Positions 8,286 through 16,743 of a DNA stretch of 39,624 nt are shown in pieces. This DNA is from Oligoflexales bacterium. Lineage in GTDB: Bacteria; Myxococcota_A; UBA9042; DTJE01. Numbering within the stretch: position 1 is the first letter of the stretch; every line of letters starts with the position of its first letter. The DNA lies in the NCBI GenBank assembly GCA_012840965.1, contig DUVQ01000086.1:1-39624 (forward strand), given 5' to 3'. The position numbers were made by a program, and so were the translations under genes. Below the pieces are notes generated by a model. The model was given only the letters and a program-made list of their open reading frames with translations. It was not told the DNA's origin and searched no databases.

Positions 8286-9152
8286 TTGGCCTCCTGGTTT
8301 GCTGTGACATCTCACAATCTTGTCAAAGGCATCTTAGTCAGCGTCCTCATTCATGGAATGTTGTTGGTGGGGCTGTTTTTTTTCAAGGCGGATTCAGTTG
8401 ACAAGCCAGAAAAAGACAGTCTGGTTAGATTGCGGGTGCAAGAACGGCCGCAAAAAGGTGTTGGAGGCGGGACAGAGGCGCAAGGCGCTGGTATAGCGGG
8501 AGAATCGAGCGCTCCAGCACAAAAAAGCATTGCTGCACAGGAAGAGCCTGATAAAAAGGCGGCTTTGACTCGGCGTGGCAAGCCAAGGCTGGCGCCACAA
8601 ACAAGCGACGCTATAAAAGACGAGACATCAAGACAGGAAACCCCAAAACATCAGTTGGATAGAGCTGTTGCAGCCAATGACAGCTCTGGGGTTGAAGCTC
8701 TGGGGCCAGCTGGTAGTTCAGGGTCTGATGATTTGGGAAGTGGCTTGGGTGGCACTGGCTCAGGTGCAGCATTGGGTGCGGGAACTGGGGGTGGCGGCCC
8801 TGGAGCTGGTGGGTCAGGGACCGGAGGTGGTGGCTTTGGTGGGGCTGATGCTAACTCTGGGGCAAACCTTGCTAAAGAACGAGAAATCTACGCACTAGGG
8901 GTCAGAAAGTCGCTGGCAGCCACTGGTCGTTACCCGATGGTTGCCAAGCGTCTTGGACTTTCTGGTCAAGTAGTTTTGATGCTGAAGATCAATGAAAGGG
9001 GCCAATTAACTGAGAGTTTAATAAGCCAACCTTCACAACACCCTGAGCTTAATTCAGCAGCTGTTGCCTCAGCCAAGCGCTTGGGAAGCTTTAAACCTCC
9101 GCCTGGTGGGGCAATTGATTTGCTTATCCCCATAGAGTTTAAGCTGCGTTAA
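8286..9152 (+). CDS. TonB/TolA-like energy transducer with glycine-rich linker
   Basis: 288-residue inner-membrane protein with one N-terminal helix (~13-32, VKGILVSVLIHGMLLVGLFF). It has a polar linker, then a Gly/Ser-rich stretch at ~137-190 (GTGGGGPGAGGSGTGGGGFGG), and a C-terminal TonB domain (~205-288: YPMVAKRLGLSGQVVLMLKI ... FKPPPGGAIDLLIPIEFKLR). In the classical families the periplasm-spanning linker is Pro/Lys-rich (TonB) or a long Ala-rich helix (TolA); here it is mostly glycine. The start is a TTG at 8286. No ATG lies before the membrane helix, and a GTG six codons on is an alternative. It follows Pal, CpoB and Pmp3, which suggests a TolA-like role (inference). Its stop overlaps the stop of the convergent regulator gene. 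Confidence 0.8.
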   Translation: MASWFAVTSHNLVKGILVSVLIHGMLLVGLFFFKADSVDKPEKDSLVRLRVQERPQKGVGGGTEAQGAGIAGESSAPAQKSIAAQEEPDKKAALTRRGKPRLAPQTSDAIKDETSRQETPKHQLDRAVAANDSSGVEALGPAGSSGSDDLGSGLGGTGSGAALGAGTGGGGPGAGGSGTGGGGFGGADANSGANLAKEREIYALGVRKSLAATGRYPMVAKRLGLSGQVVLMLKINERGQLTESLISQPSQHPELNSAAVASAKRLGSFKPPPGGAIDLLIPIEFKLR

Positions 9153-10276
9153 AGCCCGCTTAATGATTCCGAAGTAATCAGGCCCTTTTGAAGTCGATAA
9201 TAAAAAGTCGACCTTGGGAGGCCGCTTGCCTCGATCTGACGACGCCTGGCACCTTTGAATGGTGGAACTGTTTGGGAATGCCAACCAAGTTTGATTGCCT
9301 GTTCAAGGTGAGCTTTTGTTGGCTGAGCGCCTGCACAAAGCCAGCGTACCCGACCAATAACATTACGTAATTCCCTGACGTTGCCTGGCCACTTGTAAGT
9401 TTTTAGCAAGTCCAAGGCCTCTTTATCCATCAATGAAGAAGGTGCACCCCAGAACTGCTCAAAAAGATAGGGAATATCCTGGGTCCGCTCGCGCAATGGT
9501 GGCATTCTGATGACCAGACAGCCTAGGCGTTCCAAGAGGTCCAACCTGAGACGCCCTGTTTTTAAGGCGATTGCCGGATCAATGTTAGTAGCCGAGATTA
9601 TTCGGGCTTTTACCTGGGATTCTGGGCCTCCTCCAAGGCGGCGAATGTGACCTGATTCAAGAATTCGAAGCAATTTTGCTTGAAGGGGCATGGGGGCTTC
9701 CGCCAATTCATCCAAAAAGATCGAGCCATTAGCAGCCATTTCAAAGGCTCCGGGCCGGTTTTCTATCGCACCTGTAAAGGCGCCTTTTCGATGTCCAAAC
9801 AATTCGGATTCGACCAAGTCCTTGGGAATGGCGGCCATATTGACTGCGACAAATGGACGAGTTTTGCGGTGGCTGAGGCTGTGAAGCGCTTGTGCTACCA
9901 GTTCCTTACCAGTTCCAGACTCGCCCAAAATAATCACAGGCTCATCGAGATTCACGGCCATCACAACCTGAGTCATAACGGTCAACATCTTGCCTGAGAT
10001 GCCAATGAGGTCTGGACCAAGGCCAGCCGCGAAATTTCCAGCAGGCCCAGACACTGCATTAAGGCAAGTAATGGTACGGCCATCGATGTGAACCGATGAA
10101 TACATGGGAATATCCAGATACTTACCAGTACCATCAACGAACCTGACCCCATTTTCAGTGCAAAGAGCCATGACCCAAGGTAAAAAAGCATCAGGAAGCC
10201 CAGTTTGCCCTTTAATCAGCAATGAATAGATCTGAAAATCGTGATCCTGAACAACCAAAATTCTATTTATGCCCAT
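9149..10276 (-). CDS. Sigma-54-dependent transcriptional activator (no receiver domain)
   Basis: Bacterial enhancer-binding protein of 375 residues. An N-terminal region (~1-85) has no receiver, GAF or FHA signature I recognise. It is followed by the AAA+ domain: Walker A GESGTGKE (118-125), GAFTGA (165-170, needed for sigma-54 contact), Walker B SIFLDE (185-190), arginine-containing PPLRERTQDIP, and WPGNVRELRN. The C-terminus is a Fis-type helix-turn-helix (ARRRQIEASGLPRSTFYYRL). All motifs for ATP-driven sigma-54 activation are intact. ATG 10276 has GGAGG six bases upstream. The gene is convergent with the TonB-like gene and divergent from tat. The input signal is unknown. Confidence 0.9.
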   Translation of the reverse strand: MGINRILVVQDHDFQIYSLLIKGQTGLPDAFLPWVMALCTENGVRFVDGTGKYLDIPMYSSVHIDGRTITCLNAVSGPAGNFAAGLGPDLIGISGKMLTVMTQVVMAVNLDEPVIILGESGTGKELVAQALHSLSHRKTRPFVAVNMAAIPKDLVESELFGHRKGAFTGAIENRPGAFEMAANGSIFLDELAEAPMPLQAKLLRILESGHIRRLGGGPESQVKARIISATNIDPAIALKTGRLRLDLLERLGCLVIRMPPLRERTQDIPYLFEQFWGAPSSLMDKEALDLLKTYKWPGNVRELRNVIGRVRWLCAGAQPTKAHLEQAIKLGWHSQTVPPFKGARRRQIEASGLPRSTFYYRLQKGLITSESLSGL

Positions 10277-10324
10277 ATCAAACCTCCAACCAACCTATCG
10301 ATCCCCAACCCAATTCGTTCCAAC

Positions 10325-10367
10325 CCCCTGGCCCCGCCCCTGCCCCTGTCCCTGGCCCCGCCCCTTT
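10325..10367. repeat. Intergenic C-rich hexamer tract (CCCTGT/CCCCTG type)
   Basis: Imperfect CCCCTG/CCCTGT/CCCCGC units between the divergent sigma-54 activator and tat genes. This is the most degenerate of the GGGACA-type arrays in this window; others are at 20263-20327, 21054-21201 and 24618-24682. Confidence 0.6.
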
Positions 10368-10427
10368 GACAGCTAGGGGCAGCTTTGGTACTTTCTTCGT
10401 GATTTCGCTGATCATAGCGGAGGGCTC

Positions 10428-10730
10428 ATGTTCGGCATCGGTTGGACGGAAATCCTGGTCATCTTGGTGGTTGCGCTGTTGTTCTTGGGACCTAAGCGCC
10501 TTCCCGAGATTGCTAAAGGGCTGGGACGTGGACTGCGAGATTTTAGAAGGGCTTTGAGTGGGCTTGACTTGGATGAACCACTGGATGCCGGTCCTAAAAA
10601 GAATCCGCCTCCTGAAATGGCGCTGCGACAGCCTTTGCCAGATGAGCCACCTGTACATTACCCAATAAAATCGCCAGAAACCCCTGAATCACCTGTCCAA
10701 CAGGAGGCGTCCGAAAAGTCGGAGCAGTAG
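10428..10730 (+). CDS. Twin-arginine translocase subunit TatA/TatB
   Basis: 100-residue Tat component. The N-terminal helix FGIGWTEILVILVVALLFLG is followed by the hinge PKRLPE and the amphipathic helix IAKGLGRGLRDFRRAL, then an acidic, proline-rich tail. Glu at position 8 and the MFGIG start are TatB-like, while the short length and single copy fit TatA; the assignment between the two is open. ATG follows GGAGG by four bases. TatC begins six bases after the stop, which confirms the Tat assignment. The tail is rich in Pro and Glu and probably disordered. Confidence 0.9.
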   Translation: MFGIGWTEILVILVVALLFLGPKRLPEIAKGLGRGLRDFRRALSGLDLDEPLDAGPKKNPPPEMALRQPLPDEPPVHYPIKSPETPESPVQQEASEKSEQ

Positions 10731-10736
10731 ACCAAG

Positions 10737-12266
10737 ATGGCGAAAGACCAGGACCAGCCAATGACGTTTACTGAGCATCTGGGGGAGCTCAGAAATCGCC
10801 TTATTAAATCTGTAGTTGCTGTAATAATTGGATTTGCTGTTGCCTACTCGGCCCACGAACATGTTTTTCAGGCAGTGGCACGCCCTATCCTTACAGCGCT
10901 TAGAAATCATGGAATCCCCGCGCTGCAGGCGCTTCAGGTCACTGAAACCATCACTGTATACCTGCAACTATCGCTTATTGTTGGGATTTTCCTTGCCTCG
11001 CCATACATCATTTGGCAGATTTGGGCGTTTGTGGCACCAGGATTGCTTGAAAGAGAGCGGCGTGTTGTGGTCCCGATAGTTGGGGGGATAGCGGCGTTTT
11101 TCGTCCTCGGGGTGGTGTTTTGTTATTTCGTGTTCCTGCCAATGGTTGCCGATTTTCTGGTTGGATTCACCTTAAAAACCGGGGACATATCACTTATTCC
11201 GACTGTGCAGAAAACCTTTGGCCTCACTGTAATTTTTTTGGGAGTATTTGGGCTTGCTTTTCAACTGCCCCTGCTGATTTTTTTCCTGACCCTGATGGGG
11301 TTGGTAACCCACAAAAAGCTATTGGCTTTTGGCAGATATTTCGTTGTTTTGGCGTTTATAATTGGGGCAATTTTGACCCCACCAGATCCCTTGTCACAAA
11401 CGCTGATGGCCGTGCCGCTGACAATCCTATACCTTGTGGGCATTGTCTTTTCCTGGGTGGCAGGCCTGATGAAGACAGACCAAGATGCCACCAAGGTAAA
11501 GGTAATACTTGCCTTGGTATTCTTAGCCTTTGCAGCTGCCATTGGAACCTCGGCTTGGCTTTGGCAGAAGGGAATGGCGAGGCCTTCGACCGCTTCATTG
11601 TTTGGTCCCAAAACGATCTTGGCGGCAAGACTTGATTCCAGAACGCCAGTAGGTAATGAGGCATTGCGCCATGTAAAAAGGGGCTTTTCGAACGCTGAAC
11701 TGTTGCTAGGCGAAACCGTTGTGTCACAAGAAAGGCTGGCGAGTTCAATTTACCAAAAAGGACACAAAGATTGTGTGGACCTTGTGGATGAAGACTGGTG
11801 TCTTTTAGCCGGCAGTAAACCTTTAAAGGTAAAGGGGCAGGAAAATATTGAAAGACACGGGCTTAAGCTGGTTATTGACAGTGATTCGCCAGCAAGCCTG
11901 TTTTTGGCCAAAGAGTGCCTTTCCAGATTTGTTCAAGGACAGGTACCTGGCTGGATGGTTGCAACTGTGGCGCCATCACAAGATGGTTCACTAGTCCTAC
12001 AGTTCCAATTTGAACCAGGTGATGCAACCCAAGAGCTGGTCCAAAGAATTTTGGCAAAATCGGATGAGCTTGGGCCAAAATCAACCAGTGAGGCACATAA
12101 AGGTGCAAACACTGTGCTAGATGATGGCCTAGAACGAATAGCAGCATGGGCTCGCGGTGAATTAATCGAAAGCAAAGATGGATTTTCAGTTATGGGTGGG
12201 CCTGGATTGATCGGCAGAATGCTTGGAGAATTTGCCTTGGCTGCAATTTCCAGGTGCAGAGATTAA
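10737..12266 (+). CDS. tatC: TatC with extra helix and C-terminal extracytoplasmic domain
   Basis: 509 residues, about twice the usual TatC length. Residues 1-245 are a normal six-helix TatC: MTFTEHLGELRNRL at the start, the P-site loop FVAPGLLERERR (98-109), and LTPPDPLSQ before the last helices. A seventh helix follows (~254-277, VKVILALVFLAFAAAIGTSA). Because TatC has a cytoplasmic C-terminus, this helix should place residues ~280-509 on the outer face. That domain contains two cysteines near CVDLVDEDWC but matches no family I recognise. The frame is uninterrupted, so this is a real fusion, not a read-through. The SD is weak; translation is probably coupled to tatA. Confidence 0.9.
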   Translation: MAKDQDQPMTFTEHLGELRNRLIKSVVAVIIGFAVAYSAHEHVFQAVARPILTALRNHGIPALQALQVTETITVYLQLSLIVGIFLASPYIIWQIWAFVAPGLLERERRVVVPIVGGIAAFFVLGVVFCYFVFLPMVADFLVGFTLKTGDISLIPTVQKTFGLTVIFLGVFGLAFQLPLLIFFLTLMGLVTHKKLLAFGRYFVVLAFIIGAILTPPDPLSQTLMAVPLTILYLVGIVFSWVAGLMKTDQDATKVKVILALVFLAFAAAIGTSAWLWQKGMARPSTASLFGPKTILAARLDSRTPVGNEALRHVKRGFSNAELLLGETVVSQERLASSIYQKGHKDCVDLVDEDWCLLAGSKPLKVKGQENIERHGLKLVIDSDSPASLFLAKECLSRFVQGQVPGWMVATVAPSQDGSLVLQFQFEPGDATQELVQRILAKSDELGPKSTSEAHKGANTVLDDGLERIAAWARGELIESKDGFSVMGGPGLIGRMLGEFALAAISRCRD

Positions 12267-12293
12267 AAGGCCCTTGGCAGGCCAGCAAAAAGT

Positions 12294-12959
12294 ATGAACG
12301 AGTTTTTACAACTTTATAAACGACTGCTTTCAGCTCAGGGCCAGCTTAATTGGTGGCCTGCGACAGAGCCCTTTGAAGTGGCTGTAGGGGCGATTTTAAC
12401 CCAAAACACATCGTGGACAGGTGTAGAGGCGGCCATCGCCAATCTTAAGGCTGCCGATTTGATGACTCCTGCGAAGATTGCTGATTTACCAATTGAAGAA
12501 TTAGCACGTTACATACGACCAAGCGGTTATTTTAATATCAAGGCGAAGCGACTGAAATCACTGATTAAATTTATAATTGGCGACCTAGATGGAGACGTAA
12601 CAAACCTTGCAAATATGCCTTTACATCACGGGCGCAAGGCATTGCTTGCAGTCAATGGTGTAGGCCCAGAAACTGCGGATTCTATTTTGCTTTATTGCGC
12701 AAACCTACCCATCTTTGTGATTGATGCGTACACCCGACGTCTTGTGGGGCGCCTTGAGATTGCTGACCCGACATTACCTTATGATGAGCTGCGGATTTTG
12801 TTTGAAAGCAACCTTCCTTATATGCCTGAAATATTTAATGAATTCCATGCGCAGATCGTGATTCACTGCAAGAATAGTTGTAAAAAACAGCCTTTATGTG
12901 CCAATTGTCCTATCCTGGATATGTGTGCTTACGGCACCAGACAAGGTGTTAAACAATGA
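12294..12959 (+). CDS. HhH-GPD DNA glycosylase, endonuclease III-related
   Basis: 221-residue base-excision glycosylase of the endonuclease III superfamily. The helix-hairpin-helix NGVGPETADS (121-130) has Glu126 where Nth has its catalytic lysine, while the GPD aspartate is kept (VIDAYTRR, D144). This pattern fits a monofunctional glycosylase without beta-lyase activity, like MagIII-type enzymes. The C-terminal cysteines C196-X5-C202-X2-C205-X5-C211 (plus C192) could hold a 4Fe-4S cluster with slightly altered spacing. It is distinct from nth at 237-959. It lies 27 bases after tatC, and its TGA overlaps the ATG of the next gene. The substrate is unknown. Confidence 0.85.
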   Translation: MNEFLQLYKRLLSAQGQLNWWPATEPFEVAVGAILTQNTSWTGVEAAIANLKAADLMTPAKIADLPIEELARYIRPSGYFNIKAKRLKSLIKFIIGDLDGDVTNLANMPLHHGRKALLAVNGVGPETADSILLYCANLPIFVIDAYTRRLVGRLEIADPTLPYDELRILFESNLPYMPEIFNEFHAQIVIHCKNSCKKQPLCANCPILDMCAYGTRQGVKQ

Positions 12960-13855
12960 CGTCGTCTTCGCAAACCTTTCAAAGGTCGGCTGCCCGTTTA
13001 CTGGACTTGATACTGCCTGGGCTTGGCCTGCTGATACTTGGGAAAACCTTTTGGGGCTCCACCATACTGATGGTTTGGACTGGTTTCATCGCAACACTGG
13101 TAACTAAGGTTTTGCAATTAGAGCTGCACCTGCTGCAAAGTGTTTACCTGCTGATACTTATTTGGATCACATCTAACATATCAATTTCATTACAACATGA
13201 AGGCTCCCAGAAAGGTGAGTTGCGATGGCGACTTGGCGGCATTACTGCGGCAGCTTGGCTTGCCGGGATGGCCATACTCACAATCATTTTGGGCCAGTTT
13301 TTCAGCATTGCAACAGTTCCTAGCACCGGTATGTTTCCTTCGCTGACACCTGGGGAAGTGGTGGTTGTCCGAAAGGTCAAACCATTGCATGGAGAGCTTA
13401 ATAGACTGTGGGTGGCAAAACATAAAGAAGAGCTCATATTTGGAAGGGTTGTAGCCCTACCCAACGAGACCATATTGATTGATGGTCCACAGTACTCGGT
13501 CAACCACTACACATGGGACGCCAGGTATTGGGGAAGAGTTGTAATGACAGCTAATACAGGTGTTCCAGCAATCGAATATCAAGATTTGGACGCTTATTTT
13601 CAAAGGAGCGGTGAGGAACACATTAGGGTTTTCTGGAAAGAGGGCGTAGAACAGGCACCTATTGAGCAAACAATCCCGTTGGGGCACGTATTTTTGCTGG
13701 CGGACAATAGAAGCACCGCAAACCCCGGTGATTCCAGACAATTTGGACCAGTGCCGATTGCATCCCTGCAGGGCAGGGCACAGTTGCTGATTTGGTCTCC
13801 AGACCCAGGTAGGTTTTTGCCAAAAATGGAGCGCATGGGACTGCCTATTTGGTGA
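12956..13855 (+). CDS. Signal peptidase I homologue lacking the Ser/Lys catalytic dyad
   Basis: 299-residue membrane protein of the S26 (LepB) family. Three hydrophobic segments (~13-45, ~58-78, ~93-118) precede the peptidase-like domain. Family boxes are recognisable: box B VPSTGMFPSL (121-130), box D FGRVVALPNE (162-171) and box E DNRSTANPGDSRQFGPV (240-256). The nucleophile Ser directly before Met is Gly125 (normal PSGSM, here PSTGM). The general-base Lys before RVxxLP is Gly163 (normal KRV, here GRV). The oxyanion-type Ser123 remains. Peptidase activity is therefore unlikely. Its ATG overlaps the glycosylase TGA (ATGA), so it belongs to the tat operon. Confidence 0.85.
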   Translation: MTSSSQTFQRSAARLLDLILPGLGLLILGKTFWGSTILMVWTGFIATLVTKVLQLELHLLQSVYLLILIWITSNISISLQHEGSQKGELRWRLGGITAAAWLAGMAILTIILGQFFSIATVPSTGMFPSLTPGEVVVVRKVKPLHGELNRLWVAKHKEELIFGRVVALPNETILIDGPQYSVNHYTWDARYWGRVVMTANTGVPAIEYQDLDAYFQRSGEEHIRVFWKEGVEQAPIEQTIPLGHVFLLADNRSTANPGDSRQFGPVPIASLQGRAQLLIWSPDPGRFLPKMERMGLPIW

Positions 13856-13975
13856 GCGGGGGCAGGGACTGGACCGGGAGCAGCGGGAAAAATTGGAGGC
13901 TGCTGGTCTTTGCTTCTTTCGTGTATCATACTGCTGGTTTGTCCGATGCTAGGCTTTTTGCATTGAGGGGATGAA

Positions 13976-14722
13976 ATGAAAAGGCTGTTGACTTGTGTTG
14001 CTATTTTGGCGATTGGATGCTCTGGTGGCTCAGAAAATGAAGACCCCAAGGATACCCACGATACTCCTGGAGCTTTGGACCGGATCGCCTACTCAGATTC
14101 AGAGCCTGGCGAAGACGGCATTGACGATACTGGTGACTCGACAGAGCCTGAAACAAACGGTGGGGATTGCGTTCCAACAACAAGCGGCAGATTTCGTGAC
14201 AATTGCGATGGTTCTGTGACTGACACCCTGACAGGCAACGTCTGGATGCGCCATCTGATTAGCACAAACGCTTCTAAGGAAGGGCAGATTACCTGTAATA
14301 GTCTTGTTGCTGGGGGTTTTATGGGCTGGAGGATGCCCACTATTGACCAATTGAGGACCTTGATTAGTGGGTGCGACACTACTCAAACTGGCGGTACCTG
14401 CCGAGTTTCCGATGAATGCTTCTTGGGAAAAGATCAATCCGGAACATGCTTTGATGCCAGCCAGTGCGCCCCCTGCGCCAACGGCGATGGCCCTGGTGTT
14501 GATGGTTGCTACTGGGACAAGGTGTTTGGTGATGACAACTGCCACCTACTGCTTTCAAAGACACCTGTTGTTAAGGGTAAGGAGGACCCACGCTCCTGGT
14601 ATATTACTTTTTACAACGCCCAGCTCGATCATATACCCAACGCTTTTGGCCAGCTCACAGCTGGATTTGCCCGCTGCATCCTAGATCCAGAAGCTGCCGT
14701 ACCAGTAGAGCCCGAAGAGTAG
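13976..14722 (+). CDS. DUF1566-domain lipoprotein
   Basis: 248-residue predicted lipoprotein: the signal peptide MKRLLTCVAILAIGC gives a lipidated Cys15. An acidic, probably disordered linker (~18-65) follows, then a DUF1566/Lcl-C-type domain: GRFRDNCDGSVTDTLTGNVW, then GFMGWRMPTIDQLRTL. A cysteine-rich insert (residues ~130-165, about ten Cys) interrupts the domain. DUF1566 is related to C-type-lectin-like folds and is frequent in surface lipoproteins of deltaproteobacteria; its ligand is unknown. GAGGGG lies five bases before ATG 13976. It converges on the BatA-like gene. Confidence 0.85.
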   Translation: MKRLLTCVAILAIGCSGGSENEDPKDTHDTPGALDRIAYSDSEPGEDGIDDTGDSTEPETNGGDCVPTTSGRFRDNCDGSVTDTLTGNVWMRHLISTNASKEGQITCNSLVAGGFMGWRMPTIDQLRTLISGCDTTQTGGTCRVSDECFLGKDQSGTCFDASQCAPCANGDGPGVDGCYWDKVFGDDNCHLLLSKTPVVKGKEDPRSWYITFYNAQLDHIPNAFGQLTAGFARCILDPEAAVPVEPEE

Positions 14723-14733
14723 GGGCAGGGCCA

Positions 14734-16743
14734 TTACACTCTACCTCTGAGCCACGCCTCAGCTATAAAGAGTAACAGCGCCACCCCCAAAAGCCATGGA
14801 TGCCATGGAACCTTCTTTTCAGGGAGGGGGTCAACAGGGGCCACTTCTTCAGTGTCGGCAAAAGGTATTTCGTTAGGTCTGGCCAAAAAACTCTCAGATG
14901 AGTCTGTGTTAACCAAAAACACATCGCTTCCTGTGGGCTCTGCTCCAGACCCCTCGTAATAATTGATTAAATACACGCCTGGAACTGATGTTTGGGTAAA
15001 CTCACCTGACGACTTAAATGTGATTATTTCACCGCCTGGAGTAACCACATCCGCCCGGGTCGTAGTCAAGGACACTCGTCGTGCATCGTTAACCGTGATG
15101 GAAGAACGCCCAAGAGCTGCCATAAAGCTTTGTAAATGACTGACTGCCCAACGTACAAATGGTGCGTAAGCTGGCCTTAAGGGAAAATCTGTCCAGTCCC
15201 TGTCCAAAGTTGATAGCCACAACAAAACTGCACCTGAACCTATCCTACGTTCGACCAGCAAAGGCAGGCTTGCGTCAGTCTGAATAAGCACGCTGGAGCC
15301 TTGGGGCCATCCAACCCCAAGAAAGGACAACCATGAAATGTCAACGTCATCTAAAAGGCGGCCTATTTCCTGGAGCATATTCAAAGAGCTACTTTGCTCT
15401 AGGTCTTGTCCTGAAATAATGTATCTTGGGCTACTTACAAACAGTCGCTCAACCGGAAGGGATGGTAAAAGGGCGTTCCAGGATTCGTCTGTAATCTTGT
15501 CAAAATTGTCACCTGCGGAAATCAAAACGCCACCGCCCCTGGCGACAAAGTCTGCAAGAGCCTGGATTTGAGCTGGTCTGAAGCCGCCAACATTGGCCAA
15601 AATCACAATATCTGCGGCAGCTAAATGAACAGGCGACATATCGTCTGGGTACACGCGAGACAAGGTGTAAACAGGGCTATCAGCAATCTTTAACTGCAAG
15701 GCCTTGCGTAAAAAGAACTCTTCATCCTCTTCTGCCTGCCTGCGTGGCGCCCCATTGACGATTAAAACTGAATTGCGACTCCTGGCTGAAAACCAGCGCA
15801 CATCGTCTTCAGGTAGTTCATCTGAGGGGATGCGCACCTCGCCAAAGCGTTCATTAGCCTCCATCACAAACTCGTAGGCACAGACTTGGCCAGGTGGGCA
15901 TTCCACTCTTCTAGCAATAGAGGCAAGCCCTATCCTGACAGTTAAGACATCATCAAATGGTTCCAAAGACCCGTTCAAAAGCTCAACCGCAACCTTGACC
16001 CTGTTGGTAGAGACAGTCCTGTCGGGAACGGCTACAGCGGAGATTATCGCCCTATTTTCCGGGACGATATGAAACAGGGCGTCAAAACTGTTAACTGTAA
16101 CACCGTGGAATTCCTCTGGATCTGGCATCCCTACCAAGTCACTGGACCTAAAATCTGAGGCAATAAACATTCGTCGTTGTCTTGGCCCCAACAAACGCAC
16201 GCGTTCTAGGCCAATCTTGGTGGCTTGTCCCAAATCTCCCCTGGCCATAGTCGCAGTCATCTTCAAAATGTGCCTTCTGGCCTTTTGGGGAGTCCAGACT
16301 TCTCCAACCGGTGGCCATGAACGAACAGGATAGCCAGACGCAACTACCACGACCTCTGATTCTGGATTTAATTCGGACAGCATGTCCATCGCCTTCGCGG
16401 TTGCATGATCCCAGGGCGTGAAACCTGCGCTTCCAAGGCGCATGGACAGGGAGTCATCAAGCACAACCACTAGGGAAACTGGGCCTTGGGCACCCACAAC
16501 AGCCGGCCGCACGACATAAGGCCTAGCAAAAATGATGATGATTACTGCGATTAACAGGGTACGAACGGCAAGCATTATGGCCTGAGTCCAGCGGATGGTC
16601 GCGGTACTGCCGCCCTCAAGAACTAAAAACATCATTGCGTCAAACTGCACAGACGGAGCCTTGCTGCGCATGTAAAAATGCATGATTAAAGGGACAAGCG
16701 CTATTGGTAGAGCCCACAAAAAGGCTGATGATTCAAACGCCAT
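14734..16743 (-). CDS. BatA-N-type membrane protein of the MoxR cluster
   Basis: 669-residue membrane protein with the aerotolerance-regulator N-terminal domain: helix at ~5-25 (FLWALPIALVPLIMHFYM), a second at ~58-75 (LAVRTLLIAVIIIIFARPY). A VWA-like domain (VVVLDDSLSM, ~88-97) follows. The middle has a glutamine-amidotransferase-like or DUF4159-like region (VILANVGGF ... ARGGGVLISAG), and a C-terminal helix sits at ~648-665. It is the last gene of the metallopeptidase-MoxR-DUF58 operon. ATG 16743 overlaps the DUF58 TGA by one base. The role is inferred from the cluster: assembly or stress response at the envelope. Confidence 0.85.
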   Translation of the reverse strand: MAFESSAFLWALPIALVPLIMHFYMRSKAPSVQFDAMMFLVLEGGSTATIRWTQAIMLAVRTLLIAVIIIIFARPYVVRPAVVGAQGPVSLVVVLDDSLSMRLGSAGFTPWDHATAKAMDMLSELNPESEVVVVASGYPVRSWPPVGEVWTPQKARRHILKMTATMARGDLGQATKIGLERVRLLGPRQRRMFIASDFRSSDLVGMPDPEEFHGVTVNSFDALFHIVPENRAIISAVAVPDRTVSTNRVKVAVELLNGSLEPFDDVLTVRIGLASIARRVECPPGQVCAYEFVMEANERFGEVRIPSDELPEDDVRWFSARSRNSVLIVNGAPRRQAEEDEEFFLRKALQLKIADSPVYTLSRVYPDDMSPVHLAAADIVILANVGGFRPAQIQALADFVARGGGVLISAGDNFDKITDESWNALLPSLPVERLFVSSPRYIISGQDLEQSSSLNMLQEIGRLLDDVDISWLSFLGVGWPQGSSVLIQTDASLPLLVERRIGSGAVLLWLSTLDRDWTDFPLRPAYAPFVRWAVSHLQSFMAALGRSSITVNDARRVSLTTTRADVVTPGGEIITFKSSGEFTQTSVPGVYLINYYEGSGAEPTGSDVFLVNTDSSESFLARPNEIPFADTEEVAPVDPLPEKKVPWHPWLLGVALLLFIAEAWLRGRV

